DNA of 64,000 nt from Algihabitans sp965233705 (GCA_965233705.1 CBDDTF010000001.1:186001-250000); one strand, 5' to 3'; numbered from the stretch's first letter, positions 8,861 through 18,408 are shown. A program made the numbers and translations. The notes: a model not told the origin generated them from the sequence alone.

Positions 8861-9682
8861 ATGACCTTGGCCGATAGCTTGGCAAGAATTCCGCTGGTCA
8901 CACAACGCGGGTATCCGGCGGACCTTGCCCCGGACTCTTTCCTCACCGGGATTGTCGGCAAGCCAGTATTCTCTCTGAACTTCACCCCTGTCGATGCTGA
9001 GCCTGTCGAAGCTCCCGCCACTCTCGCCGCCCTCATGGCCAGAGCCGGCATCGGTGACCAGCCAAGCCTGATCTGCTGCCGTGTACCGGCCGACGACGTC
9101 GCAGGTATACAAACCCTGGAACGCGCAGGCTTTAGGACGATTGAATGCTATCTGGAGTTCGAGGTGGCCATCGAACCGATGGAGGCCGGCGTACCGGAGG
9201 CCTCGGCCGGCGAGGTGCGCGCGGCTTTGCCCGCCGACTTGCCTGATTTGGCTGCCATTGCGACCCGTGGATTCAGCAGTTCTCGACTGCACATGGACCC
9301 TGCCATCACGCAGGACCAGGCGAACGAGTCTCGACGCCTTTGGCTGCTCAACGCCCTCAATGGTCGGGCCGAAGCTGTCTATTGCACTCTCGGACCTGGA
9401 GGCCGCCCGACCGGGTTCGTCATTTGCAAGGCGACGAACGCCCCTGCTCCAACCGGCCGGCTCGACCTGATCGCCGTGGCCCCGGATTCGCGAGGCCGGG
9501 GCTATGGGCGCACTTTAGCAGAAGCGTTCATTCAGCATTGTAGATTGGCTGGCCACGCCCGAGGCCGCGTCGGCACCCAGGCGCACAATAGAATTGCGAT
9601 CCGGCTGTACGAATCTCTTGGTTTCCGCCTGGATAGCGCCTTCATTACTTTGCACGCTCACCTCACCGGGCGCCCTCAATGA
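8861..9682 (+). CDS. GNAT-family N-acetyltransferase (WecD-like)
   Basis: The 273-residue protein has a C-terminal GNAT fold with acetyl-CoA loop DSRGRGYGRTLAEAF and the following helix/strand ending RLYESLGFRLDSAF. The N-terminal half is variable, as in WecD-type enzymes that acetylate an amino group on a dTDP- or UDP-linked 4-amino-4,6-dideoxy sugar. The ATG at 8861 follows AGGAAG at 8850-8855. An in-frame GTG at 8855 is less likely. A DegT aminotransferase gene lies downstream, so a pathway of epimerase, aminotransferase and acetyltransferase for an N-acylated amino sugar is plausible. Confidence 0.75.
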   Translation: MTLADSLARIPLVTQRGYPADLAPDSFLTGIVGKPVFSLNFTPVDAEPVEAPATLAALMARAGIGDQPSLICCRVPADDVAGIQTLERAGFRTIECYLEFEVAIEPMEAGVPEASAGEVRAALPADLPDLAAIATRGFSSSRLHMDPAITQDQANESRRLWLLNALNGRAEAVYCTLGPGGRPTGFVICKATNAPAPTGRLDLIAVAPDSRGRGYGRTLAEAFIQHCRLAGHARGRVGTQAHNRIAIRLYESLGFRLDSAFITLHAHLTGRPQ

Positions 9683-10413
9683 CAAAGCGCCCCGATGTCT
9701 GCATCGTCATCGCCTTCCATAATGAGGCGGAATCGCTTCCGCAGCTGCTTTCGGAACTCGATACGACGCTGGCAAACCTAGCGCTGCACAGCGAAGTGCT
9801 GCTAGTCGACGATGCCTCGACGGATGACGGGGCTGCCATCGTCGAAGACTTTGCGGCATCCCATACGCGCTTCCGCCTGTTGCGCTTACCGCGTCGCGGA
9901 GGGCAAACAGAGTGCTACCGTCTCGCCTTTGCGTCCACCGAGGCGCCCTACATCATTCGCATGGACGCCGATCTCCAGGACTTGCCTGCCGACCTGCCGA
10001 AGTTCGTGGCCCCCATGCGCGAAGGCGCCGATCTGGTAATGGGGCTGAGAGAATGCCGGCAGCACGCGCGAATGCTGCGACTAGCCTCAAGCCTCTATGA
10101 CCTCATTATTATGCTTATTTTCGATTCTCCACTTCACTCTAACAGTGGAAGCTACGTCTGCTTTCGCACGTCTCTCGTGCGCGATATCCCCTTCAAGAAA
10201 AACGATCATCGCTACGTCCCCCTGATTGTCATGGCGCGAGGCGGCACGCGAGTACGGGAAGTTCTGGTTCGGCATCGCAGCCGACGCTATGGACAGTCAA
10301 AATACCGCCCGTTCAAGAAACTCGTTCTAGGCCTCCCCGAGGTGGTCCGCTTTCTTTTCCGTCTTAAGCGCGGATACTACGACCTTCCGCGCCCCTCTGA
10401 CCAAAGCGCCTAG
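9679..10413 (+). CDS. GT2 glycosyltransferase (polyprenyl-phosphate sugar transferase-like)
   Basis: The 244-residue GT-A protein has the N-terminal strand CIVIAFHNEAESLPQLL, a DDASTDDG nucleotide-binding motif and MDADLQDLPADLP as the DXD region. This is the pattern of DPM1/GtrB-like synthases, but without the C-terminal membrane helices of GtrB. The start overlaps the previous stop by 4 nt (ATGA). It may make a polyprenyl-phosphate sugar donor for the GT-C membrane enzyme at 12671, which would act in the periplasm. That link is inference from co-occurrence. Confidence 0.8.
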   Translation: MTKRPDVCIVIAFHNEAESLPQLLSELDTTLANLALHSEVLLVDDASTDDGAAIVEDFAASHTRFRLLRLPRRGGQTECYRLAFASTEAPYIIRMDADLQDLPADLPKFVAPMREGADLVMGLRECRQHARMLRLASSLYDLIIMLIFDSPLHSNSGSYVCFRTSLVRDIPFKKNDHRYVPLIVMARGGTRVREVLVRHRSRRYGQSKYRPFKKLVLGLPEVVRFLFRLKRGYYDLPRPSDQSA

Positions 10414-10447
10414 CGCCCACGATGCATCGTCGCAGGAGATCCGTCAC

Positions 10448-11605
10448 ATGCCCCATGAGAGCGTGCGCAAGACAGCAAGCGCGCAGGCTGTTCCGCTCTG
10501 TCGCCCCAGCATCACCGAGAGGGAGGTTGCAGCAGCCACCGAGGCGATACGCAGCGGCTGGCTGGCGCACGGCGTGTTCAACGAACGCTTCGAAGAGGCC
10601 TTTGCCGAGGTCGCCGGAGCCACGCATGCCATTTCGCTGAACTCCTGCACCTCCGCGCTGGAGCTCGCGCTCAAGGCCCACGATATTCGCGGAGAGGTGA
10701 TCACTCCGAGCTTTACATGGGTGGCAACGGCCAATTCTATCGTCACCAGCGGCGCAACGCCCCATTTCTGCGAGGTCGATCCCGCGACACGCAACGTCAC
10801 CGCCAAGACGATTGAAGCGGCGATCACGCCGCGCACAGAGGCCGTCATCGTGGTCCACTACGGGGGACAGCCATGCAGAATGGACGAAATCGTCGACCTG
10901 TGCCGACGCCATAACCTGCTGCTGATCGAGGACAGCGCCGAGACGATCGGCGCGACCTGGGGTGGACGCCCAGTCGGCTCATTCGGGATCGGCTGCTTTT
11001 CCTTCTTCCCCACGAAGAACATCACCACCGGCGAAGGGGGGATGCTGACCTGCTCCGACGGGGAGGTCGCACGGCGAGCCCGCGCGATTGCATCACATGG
11101 CGTTGCCTCGACTACTCTAGCGCGCGAACGCGTCGATCGCCCTTGGCTGCGCGCAGCCGAGCGGCCGGGCCACAACTACCGCATGTCGAATGTTCTAGCC
11201 GCCATCGGTTTCGAGCAGCTCAAACGCATGCCAGATCTCAACATGCGACGCCAGAAGCTGGCACACCGCTATGACCATGCCCTTGCACAATGCCACACTG
11301 ACGTCAGCCCTCCGGAAGTGATGCCGGCCGCCACCCATGTCTATCAAACCTATTCGATCCGCGTTCCAGCGGCGAAACGGGACGCCGCGCTCCTACGGAT
11401 GCGAAGCGACGGCATCGGGGCTAGCGTCCACTTCGATCCGCCAGTCCACAAGCAGCCTTACTACGAATCTCAGAATTATCCCTGCACCGATCTTCAGGCA
11501 ACAGAGGCCCTGTGCAGCAGCCTTATCTCGCTGCCACTCTTCCCGGACATGACAGAGGCGGAACAGGACCGTGTGATTGCTTCTCTGAGCGAAGCCCTCG
11601 CTTAA
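10448..11605 (+). CDS. DegT/DnrJ/EryC1/StrS-family PLP-dependent sugar aminotransferase
   Basis: The 385-residue protein has the usual family order: SWLAHGVFNERFEEAF-like start, TPSFTWVATAN, LIEDSAETIGA (Asp binding the pyridine nitrogen) and FPTKNITTGEGGM, whose Lys would form the PLP Schiff base. It transfers an amino group, normally from glutamate, to a keto-nucleotide sugar. Together with the upstream SDR and GNAT genes it points to an amino-deoxy sugar in the repeat unit. The length is typical. The exact sugar (perosamine, viosamine and others) is not decidable here. Confidence 0.88.
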   Translation: MPHESVRKTASAQAVPLCRPSITEREVAAATEAIRSGWLAHGVFNERFEEAFAEVAGATHAISLNSCTSALELALKAHDIRGEVITPSFTWVATANSIVTSGATPHFCEVDPATRNVTAKTIEAAITPRTEAVIVVHYGGQPCRMDEIVDLCRRHNLLLIEDSAETIGATWGGRPVGSFGIGCFSFFPTKNITTGEGGMLTCSDGEVARRARAIASHGVASTTLARERVDRPWLRAAERPGHNYRMSNVLAAIGFEQLKRMPDLNMRRQKLAHRYDHALAQCHTDVSPPEVMPAATHVYQTYSIRVPAAKRDAALLRMRSDGIGASVHFDPPVHKQPYYESQNYPCTDLQATEALCSSLISLPLFPDMTEAEQDRVIASLSEALA

Positions 11606-11654
11606 CCGCCTGGCGCCCGTCTGGACAGAAGCTCGCCCGCCGGACTTTACCCCA

Positions 11655-12674
11655 ATGCACGCCGCGGACGGCAATGATGGAGATGTCGGCTTGCTACGTC
11701 TGCTAATTGCCTTCGCACTATCGGCTGCAGGACTGATTGCTGTTCTTTCGCTGACAACGTTAGAGGAGATATGGGCAACCTTCCGGGCCATCCCTCCCTC
11801 GGTCGTCCTTGCGTTTCTCGCTATCTATGTCCTTGTAAATCTCGGACGCGCCGCCCGGTTTCGGTTACTCGTGGGCGGCGCAAAGGTCAGCTCTCTCGCT
11901 TTGTTTCCCGCCACGCTCGCGCACAATGGGCTGACTCAAGTGATCCCATTTCGCCTCGGCGAACTGAGCTGGCCACTTCTGTTGCGGCAGTGCTTCCAAC
12001 GCCCAGTCGCGCATGGATTGAGCAGCCTGTTCGCCGCACGCCTATTGGATGTACTGGCCGTGCTAACCTTTGGCAGCCTAGCGGTGATTGCCCTGCACCT
12101 GCGCCAATCGGTCGACAGCACAGTCAGCCTGCTCGCTGTGGCCGCACTGTTTGGTGCTTCCTTCGTGCTCCTGATCAAGGGGCGCACCCTTATGGAATGG
12201 GTTCAGAGGGCGGTCACCTACAGCCTGCGGCTCCTGCCCGGACGCCTGCGACAGTTCGGCGAGCGCCTTCTCCGCATCGCTCATGAAGCGGCGGCACACC
12301 TAGACCACATCGCGAGATCCGGCGGCATAGGGCGCGCCGCCCTCGTTACGGTCTTGGTCTACGGCGGCACAGTCGCGTGCCAATGGAGCGTTCTCATGGG
12401 AGTCGGGGTCGAAGCGGAGATCTTGACCATGGTGGTGATGATCAGCATCGTCCTGATGACTTCTTGGATTCCATTGTCGATCAGCGGATTCGGAATTGTC
12501 GAGGGGAGCTGGACCCTCGTTCTGATTTATTTTGCCAGCATCGACGCGCCCCGGGCAGCAGCGATCGGAATTGCCCTGCATGTAATCCAACTATTGGCGG
12601 CGACCCTAACAGGGCTGATAGGGCTCGGATTAGTCTATGCTCGCCAGCGTGTTCGTCGAGAGGGAAGGCATTGA
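11655..12674 (+). CDS. Multi-pass membrane protein, flippase-like/UPF0104 (LPG synthase TM domain)
   Basis: This 339-residue hydrophobic protein has about seven to eight predicted helices and the pattern LGRAARFRLLVGG followed by ATLAHNGLTQVIPFRLGELSWPLL. That is typical of the lysylphosphatidylglycerol-synthase membrane domain (UPF0104) proteins often found in surface glycan loci. It is not a Wzx-type translocase by sequence pattern. The function is unproven; flipping of a lipid-linked sugar is a common proposal. The last four bases are shared with the next gene's TTG start. No clear ribosome site precedes the ATG at 11655. Confidence 0.7.
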   Translation: MHAADGNDGDVGLLRLLIAFALSAAGLIAVLSLTTLEEIWATFRAIPPSVVLAFLAIYVLVNLGRAARFRLLVGGAKVSSLALFPATLAHNGLTQVIPFRLGELSWPLLLRQCFQRPVAHGLSSLFAARLLDVLAVLTFGSLAVIALHLRQSVDSTVSLLAVAALFGASFVLLIKGRTLMEWVQRAVTYSLRLLPGRLRQFGERLLRIAHEAAAHLDHIARSGGIGRAALVTVLVYGGTVACQWSVLMGVGVEAEILTMVVMISIVLMTSWIPLSISGFGIVEGSWTLVLIYFASIDAPRAAAIGIALHVIQLLAATLTGLIGLGLVYARQRVRREGRH

Positions 12675-14362
12675 GACATACCCGAGCTTCATCACCGTCC
12701 AATCGCCTTAAGTGGGTGCTGGGCATTTGCCTGTTGATGCTGGCAATCGCAGCGATAACACTTCGGGTCGCAGATCTGGAAACCCCCGGTCTCCAGAACG
12801 ACGAGCAGGTTTGGCACGAACGGTCCAGCCGGTTCATCGACTCGCTCCTGGGTCCACTTGGCCCAGAGACGATCGATGTCCCGCCGGTCTTTTGGCAGCC
12901 GAGCTTCGTCGACCTCCGCGATCGGCCCTGGACCCTATCTGGTTGGCCCTTTAGCGTCGTGATCCCGGCGCCGCATCCCGGTGCCGTGCCATCGCTCGCA
13001 ATCGGGCTTTCACAGATCCTGCTGGCCGAGGGCGCTTCATCCTGGAGCGCGGACGTGATGAGCCGGATCGAGGCGGCACGCTTGCCCGGGGTTGCCTTCG
13101 GTCTGCTGATGATCGCGGCAGTTCTGGGATGGGGCCGCACATTGGTCGGAACCCAGGCCGCGGTGTTCGCCGCAGCCATTCTCGCCGTCGAACCGATTGC
13201 AGTTGGCTTCAGCCGCCTGGCGCGGATCGACCTCGCGGCAGCAACCTTGGTGACTATTGCGATCCTTGGCTACCTGCAGGGCCGTGTCACTGAAAGGCGT
13301 GTGCCAATCATCCTTTCGGCACTGGCGTTCGGCGGCGCTCTGGCAACAAATCCTTACGGACTCTTCGCCGTACCGGCGATTCTGACGTCTCGACTACTCT
13401 ACGCCCCTTCCTTGTCGAATGGTCTCGGCCATGGCCGCTGGCGCCATTTGCGCAGTCTCGACAAATTGGACTGGACCTGGGGCATTGTCGCTCTTGTCGC
13501 CTTCGTGCTGAGTTACCCGAACCTTTGGCCCAACCCTCTCCTCGGGATTGTTGAGATCATCCAGACCATTCTGGCCACGCCGCATATGCAAGGTGAGAGC
13601 GGCACGCGCATGCCTGTCTCGCACTGGTTCTACCTGCTTCGCAGCCCTCAACACCTCACGCCTTGGGTGCTGGGCCTCGCCCTGCTCGGACTAGTTCTGA
13701 TCTGGCGCTTGGACCGACGGGCGGCGCTGATCCTAACTGTCTGGATCGCAGCCATCCTGCTGCTGCTCAGCCTGCCGCCCGGCCGCAAGAATCTGAAGAA
13801 CTTTCTCTTCGTACTGCCAGTTTTCGCACTCTTCGCTGGCATTGCCGTAAGTGCCTTGGTCGACCGCATCGCCCCCCGCGACACCATCCGCCGCGCGCTA
13901 GCTACCGGCTTAACCACTTTGCTGCTGCTAGGGGCTGGCGCAACTTCGACGCTAGCTTGGTGGCCCTACCCAGCGATGCATCTCTGGCCATGGATCGAGG
14001 ACCCGCAGAAGTCGAGCTTTCGCGAACTGGTCGCGGAGGGCGAGGGCGTCAAGGAAGCCGTCGCGCTTATCGTCGAAATCTCCGGCCCCCAGGCGCGGAT
14101 CGGAATGTTCACCGGCACGAACAACGCCATGTACTACCACCCCCGCGCTTACCTTGGGAGCCCAACGTCCCCGACGGACTTGGCGGCCTACGACTGGCTC
14201 GTGGTTTTGCCGAAACTGACCTTCGGCTCGCCCGGTTCGCACCCGCTGGTCGCCTGGGTGCGCAAAACCCAACCCGACATCATCTTGCGTCACCACCAAA
14301 TTGAGATGGTGCGACTTTATCGCCTCGACGGGCATGAATTCCCGGATTCCGCAGAGCAATGA
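12671..14362 (+). CDS. GT-C fold membrane glycosyltransferase (ArnT/PMT-like)
   Basis: The protein has about 563 residues with an N-terminal signal-anchor helix (WVLGICLLMLAIAAITL). An acidic loop follows with NDEQVWHERS, which matches the first periplasmic loop Asp/Glu motif of GT-C enzymes. There are then about ten further helices. The start is assigned to TTG at 12671, with GAGGGAAGG just upstream and a TTGA overlap with the previous stop. The frame is open further upstream but that part only shadows the previous gene. GT-C enzymes use polyprenyl-phosphate sugars on the periplasmic face, which fits with the GT2 at 9679. Confidence 0.78.
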   Translation: MRHTRASSPSNRLKWVLGICLLMLAIAAITLRVADLETPGLQNDEQVWHERSSRFIDSLLGPLGPETIDVPPVFWQPSFVDLRDRPWTLSGWPFSVVIPAPHPGAVPSLAIGLSQILLAEGASSWSADVMSRIEAARLPGVAFGLLMIAAVLGWGRTLVGTQAAVFAAAILAVEPIAVGFSRLARIDLAAATLVTIAILGYLQGRVTERRVPIILSALAFGGALATNPYGLFAVPAILTSRLLYAPSLSNGLGHGRWRHLRSLDKLDWTWGIVALVAFVLSYPNLWPNPLLGIVEIIQTILATPHMQGESGTRMPVSHWFYLLRSPQHLTPWVLGLALLGLVLIWRLDRRAALILTVWIAAILLLLSLPPGRKNLKNFLFVLPVFALFAGIAVSALVDRIAPRDTIRRALATGLTTLLLLGAGATSTLAWWPYPAMHLWPWIEDPQKSSFRELVAEGEGVKEAVALIVEISGPQARIGMFTGTNNAMYYHPRAYLGSPTSPTDLAAYDWLVVLPKLTFGSPGSHPLVAWVRKTQPDIILRHHQIEMVRLYRLDGHEFPDSAEQ

Positions 14363-15501
14363 CAACCGGGCTGCTCGTTGCCGGCGGTTTCGAGGCCGGC
14401 TCCTCCCTGGCGCACGCCATCAACACGATCAAGATGGCAGAGGGGTTCGCGCGGCTTGGCCACCGGGTGGTAATTGGCTGCATCACGCCGCGCGACGGCG
14501 CGCGGACGGCTGCGGAGCTTGAGGAGATTTACGGTATCGCGGAAGAGGTGGACTGGCTGCAGATACCCGCGACCTTCCGCGGCCGGCCGGTCGGGCATCG
14601 CTGGGCTTTTGCCCTGCCGACCCTGTTCGGCGGGCTGCGCCGGGGGGCACGCATGGTCTTCGCCCGCAACTATCTGCTGCCTCGTCTGAGCGCCGGGCTG
14701 GGCCTGCCCACGCTGGTCGAGAGCCATGCGCACCCCGACAACTCCAATCCGGACTTCCTGGCTCTATTGGCCGACACGCGGCGGCGGTCCGCCTTGCGGA
14801 GCTTGGTGACCATCTCCCCTGTCCTGGCCGAGAGCTACACGGCCAAGGGCGCCGATCCAAGCAGGATCACAGTCCAACCCGACGCGGTGGACGAACGCCT
14901 GTTCCGCCGCCCGGCCGATCTGCCGCCCGACCCGCTCGCGGCCTGGCCACGTCCGCGCGTCGTCTACACCGGCCACCTCTACGCCTACAAGGGCACGGAC
15001 GCGATGCTCGCCGCGGCGGCCAAGCTCCCGCAGGTGGGGTTCCATCTGGTCGGCGGCCTCAACGAGGACCGCCGGCGCGTGGCCGCTCAGAGCGCCGAGA
15101 TGGGGTTGGACAACGTCGTCCTGCATGGTCCCGTGCCTCACCGTGAGGTGCCGGCCTATCTCTGGCATGCAGACATCCTGCTGCTGCCGCCCTCGGCCCG
15201 GCACCCCAGCGCCGACTGGACCAGTCCGGTCAAGCTGGGGGAGTACATGATGGCCGAGACTCCCGTTGTCGCGACCGACATTCCGGCCTTGCGGCACTGG
15301 CTGAACGACAACCTCGTGCAGTTCGCCCCTCCCGACGACGGCGCCGCGCTGGCAAGCGCCATCTCCTCGGTGCTGCAAAGCCCCACGCGGGCGAGGCACC
15401 TGAGCAAGGCGGCCTTGGCATGCGCGACGGATTGGACCTATCTGCGACGCGCCGAACGCATCCTCACGCACGCGGGACTGCCCATTCCAAGGCCATCATG
15501 A
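14359..15501 (+). CDS. GT4 glycosyltransferase
   Basis: The 380-residue GT-B protein has an N-terminal acceptor domain (LLVAGGFEAGSSLAHAINTIKMAEG). Its C-terminal donor domain carries VVYTGHLYAYKGTD, HGPVPHREVPAYLWHADILLLPP and SPVKLGEYMMAETPVVATD. The last segment is the EX7E-like region of family 4 retaining transferases, here K-LGEYM. The ATG overlaps the preceding stop by four bases. Cytoplasmic sugar transfer in O-antigen assembly is inferred. Confidence 0.85.
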   Translation: MTTGLLVAGGFEAGSSLAHAINTIKMAEGFARLGHRVVIGCITPRDGARTAAELEEIYGIAEEVDWLQIPATFRGRPVGHRWAFALPTLFGGLRRGARMVFARNYLLPRLSAGLGLPTLVESHAHPDNSNPDFLALLADTRRRSALRSLVTISPVLAESYTAKGADPSRITVQPDAVDERLFRRPADLPPDPLAAWPRPRVVYTGHLYAYKGTDAMLAAAAKLPQVGFHLVGGLNEDRRRVAAQSAEMGLDNVVLHGPVPHREVPAYLWHADILLLPPSARHPSADWTSPVKLGEYMMAETPVVATDIPALRHWLNDNLVQFAPPDDGAALASAISSVLQSPTRARHLSKAALACATDWTYLRRAERILTHAGLPIPRPS

Positions 15502-17561
15502 ATCAGACCGCCAAGTCCCGACTGCGCCGCCTTTATCTCGTCGTTACCATGACTCGCGGCATGTCGCTGGCTGCCTGGCATACAGGCGGCCACCTCAGCC
15601 GCGAGATTGCTCTCTATCGTCGCCTGCGCCCTCATCTGGGCGGGATCGCCATCGTCAGCCATGGCGATGCGAGCGACCTCAATTTCGCGGATCAGCTGAC
15701 CGACATTGACATCCTGGTACCTGGGCGCGCTTCCGGTTGGACAGGGCAGCTCCTGACCAAACGCCTCATCCAGTTGGCTGCGGGCCGCCAGGTGGTGCTC
15801 AAGACCAACCAGGCGCCAGGGGGCGAGCTCGCCGCGGAAGTGGCATCGGCGCTCGGCGCGCCGCTGATCGCGCGCAATGGCTATCTCTTCGCGGAGTTCA
15901 TCGAGCGGCAGCGCGGCGCGGAGCACCCCGAAGCCCGTGCCGCACGCGCGCTCGAGCGTCACCTGTTCGAAGCCGCCTCCCGGGTCGTCGTCACCACCGC
16001 GGCGATGCAAGACTCCGTCATCGACTCTTATGGCGTTGCCAGTGAAAAGGTCATGATCGTTCCGAACTACGTCGACACGGCCCTCTTCGCGCCGGGCAAG
16101 GCGGAGAAAGCGGTACCGGGACGTATCGGATTCGTCGGTCGGCTCGCCCCCCAGAAGAATCTCCACGCATTGTTTGACGGGCTTGCCGGTTTCACCGGCG
16201 AAGTCGTGCTGGTCGGAGCAGGCGAACTGGCGGAAAGCCTTCGAGCTCGTGCCAAGGACGAAAACCTTCCGGTGCGCTTTCGCCCCCCCATGCCGAATGA
16301 ACAGCTTCCAAGTTTTCTGCATAGTTGCAGCGGCTTTGTGCTGCCGTCGCTTTACGAGGGGCATCCCAAGACCCTGATCGAAGCGATGAGCACGGGCCTG
16401 CCCTGCGTCGCGACGGCGGTCCCCGGGATCGCCGAGATGGTCGAGCACGAAGTCGACGCCCTGCTCTGCCAACCCGACGGCCCCAGTCTGCGCGCCGCGC
16501 TCGACCGTCTAATCGCTGAGCCGGAATTGACGCGCCGCCTGGGACAAGCGGCGCGCAGCTCCATCGAGAGCCGCTTCGCCCTGAATCGGATCGTCGAGCT
16601 GGAATGCGACGCCTTGGCAGCAGTAAGCGATCCGGAGCACAGCAGACAACCGTCTCCCAATGGAGACGCGCCCCTCGACCGGAACAAGCGCTGGCGCTAT
16701 CTCGCTCACGCTCGCAATCAGGTCCGTGCCGAAACACGCGAACAAACGCCGGCACAGGTGTACCGGCTGAAGCCTGACGCCGCCCGTGGAGCCCGCCGGG
16801 GTGACTCCCCCCTACGCGTCTACAGCGACGCGATTCTAGCAGACGCGCTCGTGCCTCTTGCGGGCTCGCCTGTGGCCATCCTCGATGTCGGCTGCGGACG
16901 TGGACACTATGCCAGCTTCCTGCGCGAGCGCGGGTTAACGGGGAACTATCTCGGCATCGACGTTCAGGCCCGCGACGATTGGCACCGCTTCGCCGGGCCG
17001 CAAGAAGGCCTGGCGGTTACCTTTCAGGAAGGCATGGTCGAGACCGTCAATCTGCCAAACGCGCATTTCGACTTTGTCTTCAGCTCCTCGGCTCTGGAGC
17101 ACATCGCCGATGACACGGCGGCAGCCGAACGGATCCATGCCGCCACACGCCCCGGCGGCCTTGGGCTGCATCTTGTCCCAGCCCCAGCTTCGATTCTGCT
17201 TTACGGCTACCATGGCTGGCGTCGCTACGACGCCGACACGCTGCGGGTGCTTTTCGAGGCGGTTGGGTTTGAAGTCTTGGGGATCGAACGACTGGGCGGT
17301 CTACCTTCGTTCCTGCTGCACCTACTCTGGATCGGGACCTTGGAAGCCGGCACCACCCGCCTGATCCTGCACGACTGGCTACGCCGCGGGGGGCCGGACG
17401 ATCACTGGCGAAGCCGCGCGGGCCGCCCCTGGCTACCCAGGCTGAGGACGGCTGGCTGGGCCTTGCGTGGCTACAACGCCGCGTTTTCCGCGGCGCAGCG
17501 GCTGGATCCCCTGCTGCCCCAACCGACCAGCGGCTTTGCCGTCTGGACTCGTCGCGCCTGA
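15498..17561 (+). CDS. Fusion protein: GT4 glycosyltransferase plus SAM-dependent methyltransferase
   Basis: This is one continuous frame of 687 residues. Residues about 1-385 form a GT4 enzyme with IGFVGRLAPQKNLHAL, a PPMPNEQLPSFLHSC segment and PSLYEGHPKTLIEAMSTGLP, the EX7E motif. A charged linker follows. From about residue 435 a class I methyltransferase has motif I (ILDVGCGRGHY) near 461 and SSSALEHIADD. The ATG at 15498 overlaps the previous stop (ATGA). A fused transferase and methylase would add a sugar and methylate the same product, as in chain-capping enzymes. That mechanism is inferred. Confidence 0.85.
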   Translation: MNQTAKSRLRRLYLVVTMTRGMSLAAWHTGGHLSREIALYRRLRPHLGGIAIVSHGDASDLNFADQLTDIDILVPGRASGWTGQLLTKRLIQLAAGRQVVLKTNQAPGGELAAEVASALGAPLIARNGYLFAEFIERQRGAEHPEARAARALERHLFEAASRVVVTTAAMQDSVIDSYGVASEKVMIVPNYVDTALFAPGKAEKAVPGRIGFVGRLAPQKNLHALFDGLAGFTGEVVLVGAGELAESLRARAKDENLPVRFRPPMPNEQLPSFLHSCSGFVLPSLYEGHPKTLIEAMSTGLPCVATAVPGIAEMVEHEVDALLCQPDGPSLRAALDRLIAEPELTRRLGQAARSSIESRFALNRIVELECDALAAVSDPEHSRQPSPNGDAPLDRNKRWRYLAHARNQVRAETREQTPAQVYRLKPDAARGARRGDSPLRVYSDAILADALVPLAGSPVAILDVGCGRGHYASFLRERGLTGNYLGIDVQARDDWHRFAGPQEGLAVTFQEGMVETVNLPNAHFDFVFSSSALEHIADDTAAAERIHAATRPGGLGLHLVPAPASILLYGYHGWRRYDADTLRVLFEAVGFEVLGIERLGGLPSFLLHLLWIGTLEAGTTRLILHDWLRRGGPDDHWRSRAGRPWLPRLRTAGWALRGYNAAFSAAQRLDPLLPQPTSGFAVWTRRA

Positions 17562-17598
17562 TGGTCGGGTGCTGAACGCGGAGCCGGTCGGAACGGTT

Positions 17599-18243
17599 CT
17601 AAATCCAATCCAGCTTGATGTTGTCGAGACCTTCACGCTCAATAATGCGGCGAAGCTCGGCCATCGGCTCACGCAGGGACGGCACCTTCGCTTCGTGGGT
17701 CTCGACGAGAAGCGTGCCGATCGTCCGCACTCGTCCGCTCTGGATCAGCTTGCGCAGGACGGCCACCTCGGCCCCCTCGATGTCCATCTTCACGAACGCT
17801 GCCGGCTGGCTGAGCTCGGCGAGGAAGCGATCGAGGTCAACCGCTTTCACTTCGTCGTAGGCGTGGCTGTCGACGTTGGTCTTGTCTGCGACAATCGAGG
17901 AGCCCACCGACCAATGCACCGGATCCTCCTGGGCCCGTTCGTGGCGGTACAGTCGCACCACCCCATCTTCCGCCGCCACAGCGGCCCGATGCAGTGTGAC
18001 GTTGCTTCGGCTTTCCAGATCGCGCCGCAACACCTCGAAAGCCGCAGGGTTGGGCTCGAAGGCGTGAACCGTTGCTCCGCTGTCGGCCATGACGCGCGTC
18101 ACCAAACCGACATTGGCCCCACAGTCGATCGCAACATCCCCTGGCCCAAGACCCTGGATCCGTTCCAAGAAGCCGTTGAGCGGTGCGTCCGAGTGGGCGT
18201 AGCCGTGGGCCGGCAGCAGCCAGCGCCTGAGGACCTTCAACAT
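17599..18243 (-). CDS. FkbM-family SAM-dependent methyltransferase
   Basis: The 214-residue protein has IDCGANVGLVTRV at about 38-50, HAFEPNPAAFEVL and FVKMDIEGAEVAVL, the hallmark order of FkbM O-methyltransferases. It is the only gene facing left in the 1.8-27 kb glycan run. It converges with the GT4-methyltransferase fusion (37-nt gap) and diverges from the next methyltransferase gene. The isolated orientation suggests separate acquisition or separate regulation. A sugar hydroxyl is the likely target. Confidence 0.85.
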   Translation of the reverse strand: MLKVLRRWLLPAHGYAHSDAPLNGFLERIQGLGPGDVAIDCGANVGLVTRVMADSGATVHAFEPNPAAFEVLRRDLESRSNVTLHRAAVAAEDGVVRLYRHERAQEDPVHWSVGSSIVADKTNVDSHAYDEVKAVDLDRFLAELSQPAAFVKMDIEGAEVAVLRKLIQSGRVRTIGTLLVETHEAKVPSLREPMAELRRIIEREGLDNIKLDWI

Positions 18244-18324
18244 GAAGCCAGCCTTCGCGTGGGGATCTGGACAAGTAGATGACTAGCCTAGAGGGGCAAC
18301 CTAGGTCCAGCGCTGCCGCTGCCC

Positions 18325-18354
18325 TGGACAGAAGCGTCTGCTGACCCATATAAG
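18325..18354 (+). promoter_or_regulatory. Candidate sigma70 promoter for the second glycan sub-operon
   Basis: TGGACA at 18325-18330 and TATAAG at 18349-18354 are separated by 18 nt. The pair lies in the divergent 165-nt gap between the FkbM gene and the methyltransferase at 18409. It would give a leader of about 50 nt and restart transcription for the genes through 27.1 kb. Confidence 0.5.
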
Positions 18355-18408
18355 GGCGCTCTCCTGAACAGCCTCGACCCTCGACCGTTCTGACGGTATC
18401 GCCTGCCG

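Noticed and set aside
12377..12670. N-terminal extension of the GT-C gene
   Set aside because: The extra 98 codons overlap the flippase-like gene in another frame and lack membrane or transferase character. A TTG start at 12671 with a ribosome site fits better.
11655..12674. Wzx flippase
   Set aside because: Helix pattern and motifs match UPF0104/LPG-synthase-type membrane proteins, and the locus already has a Wzm/Wzt exporter. No Wzy polymerase was found either.
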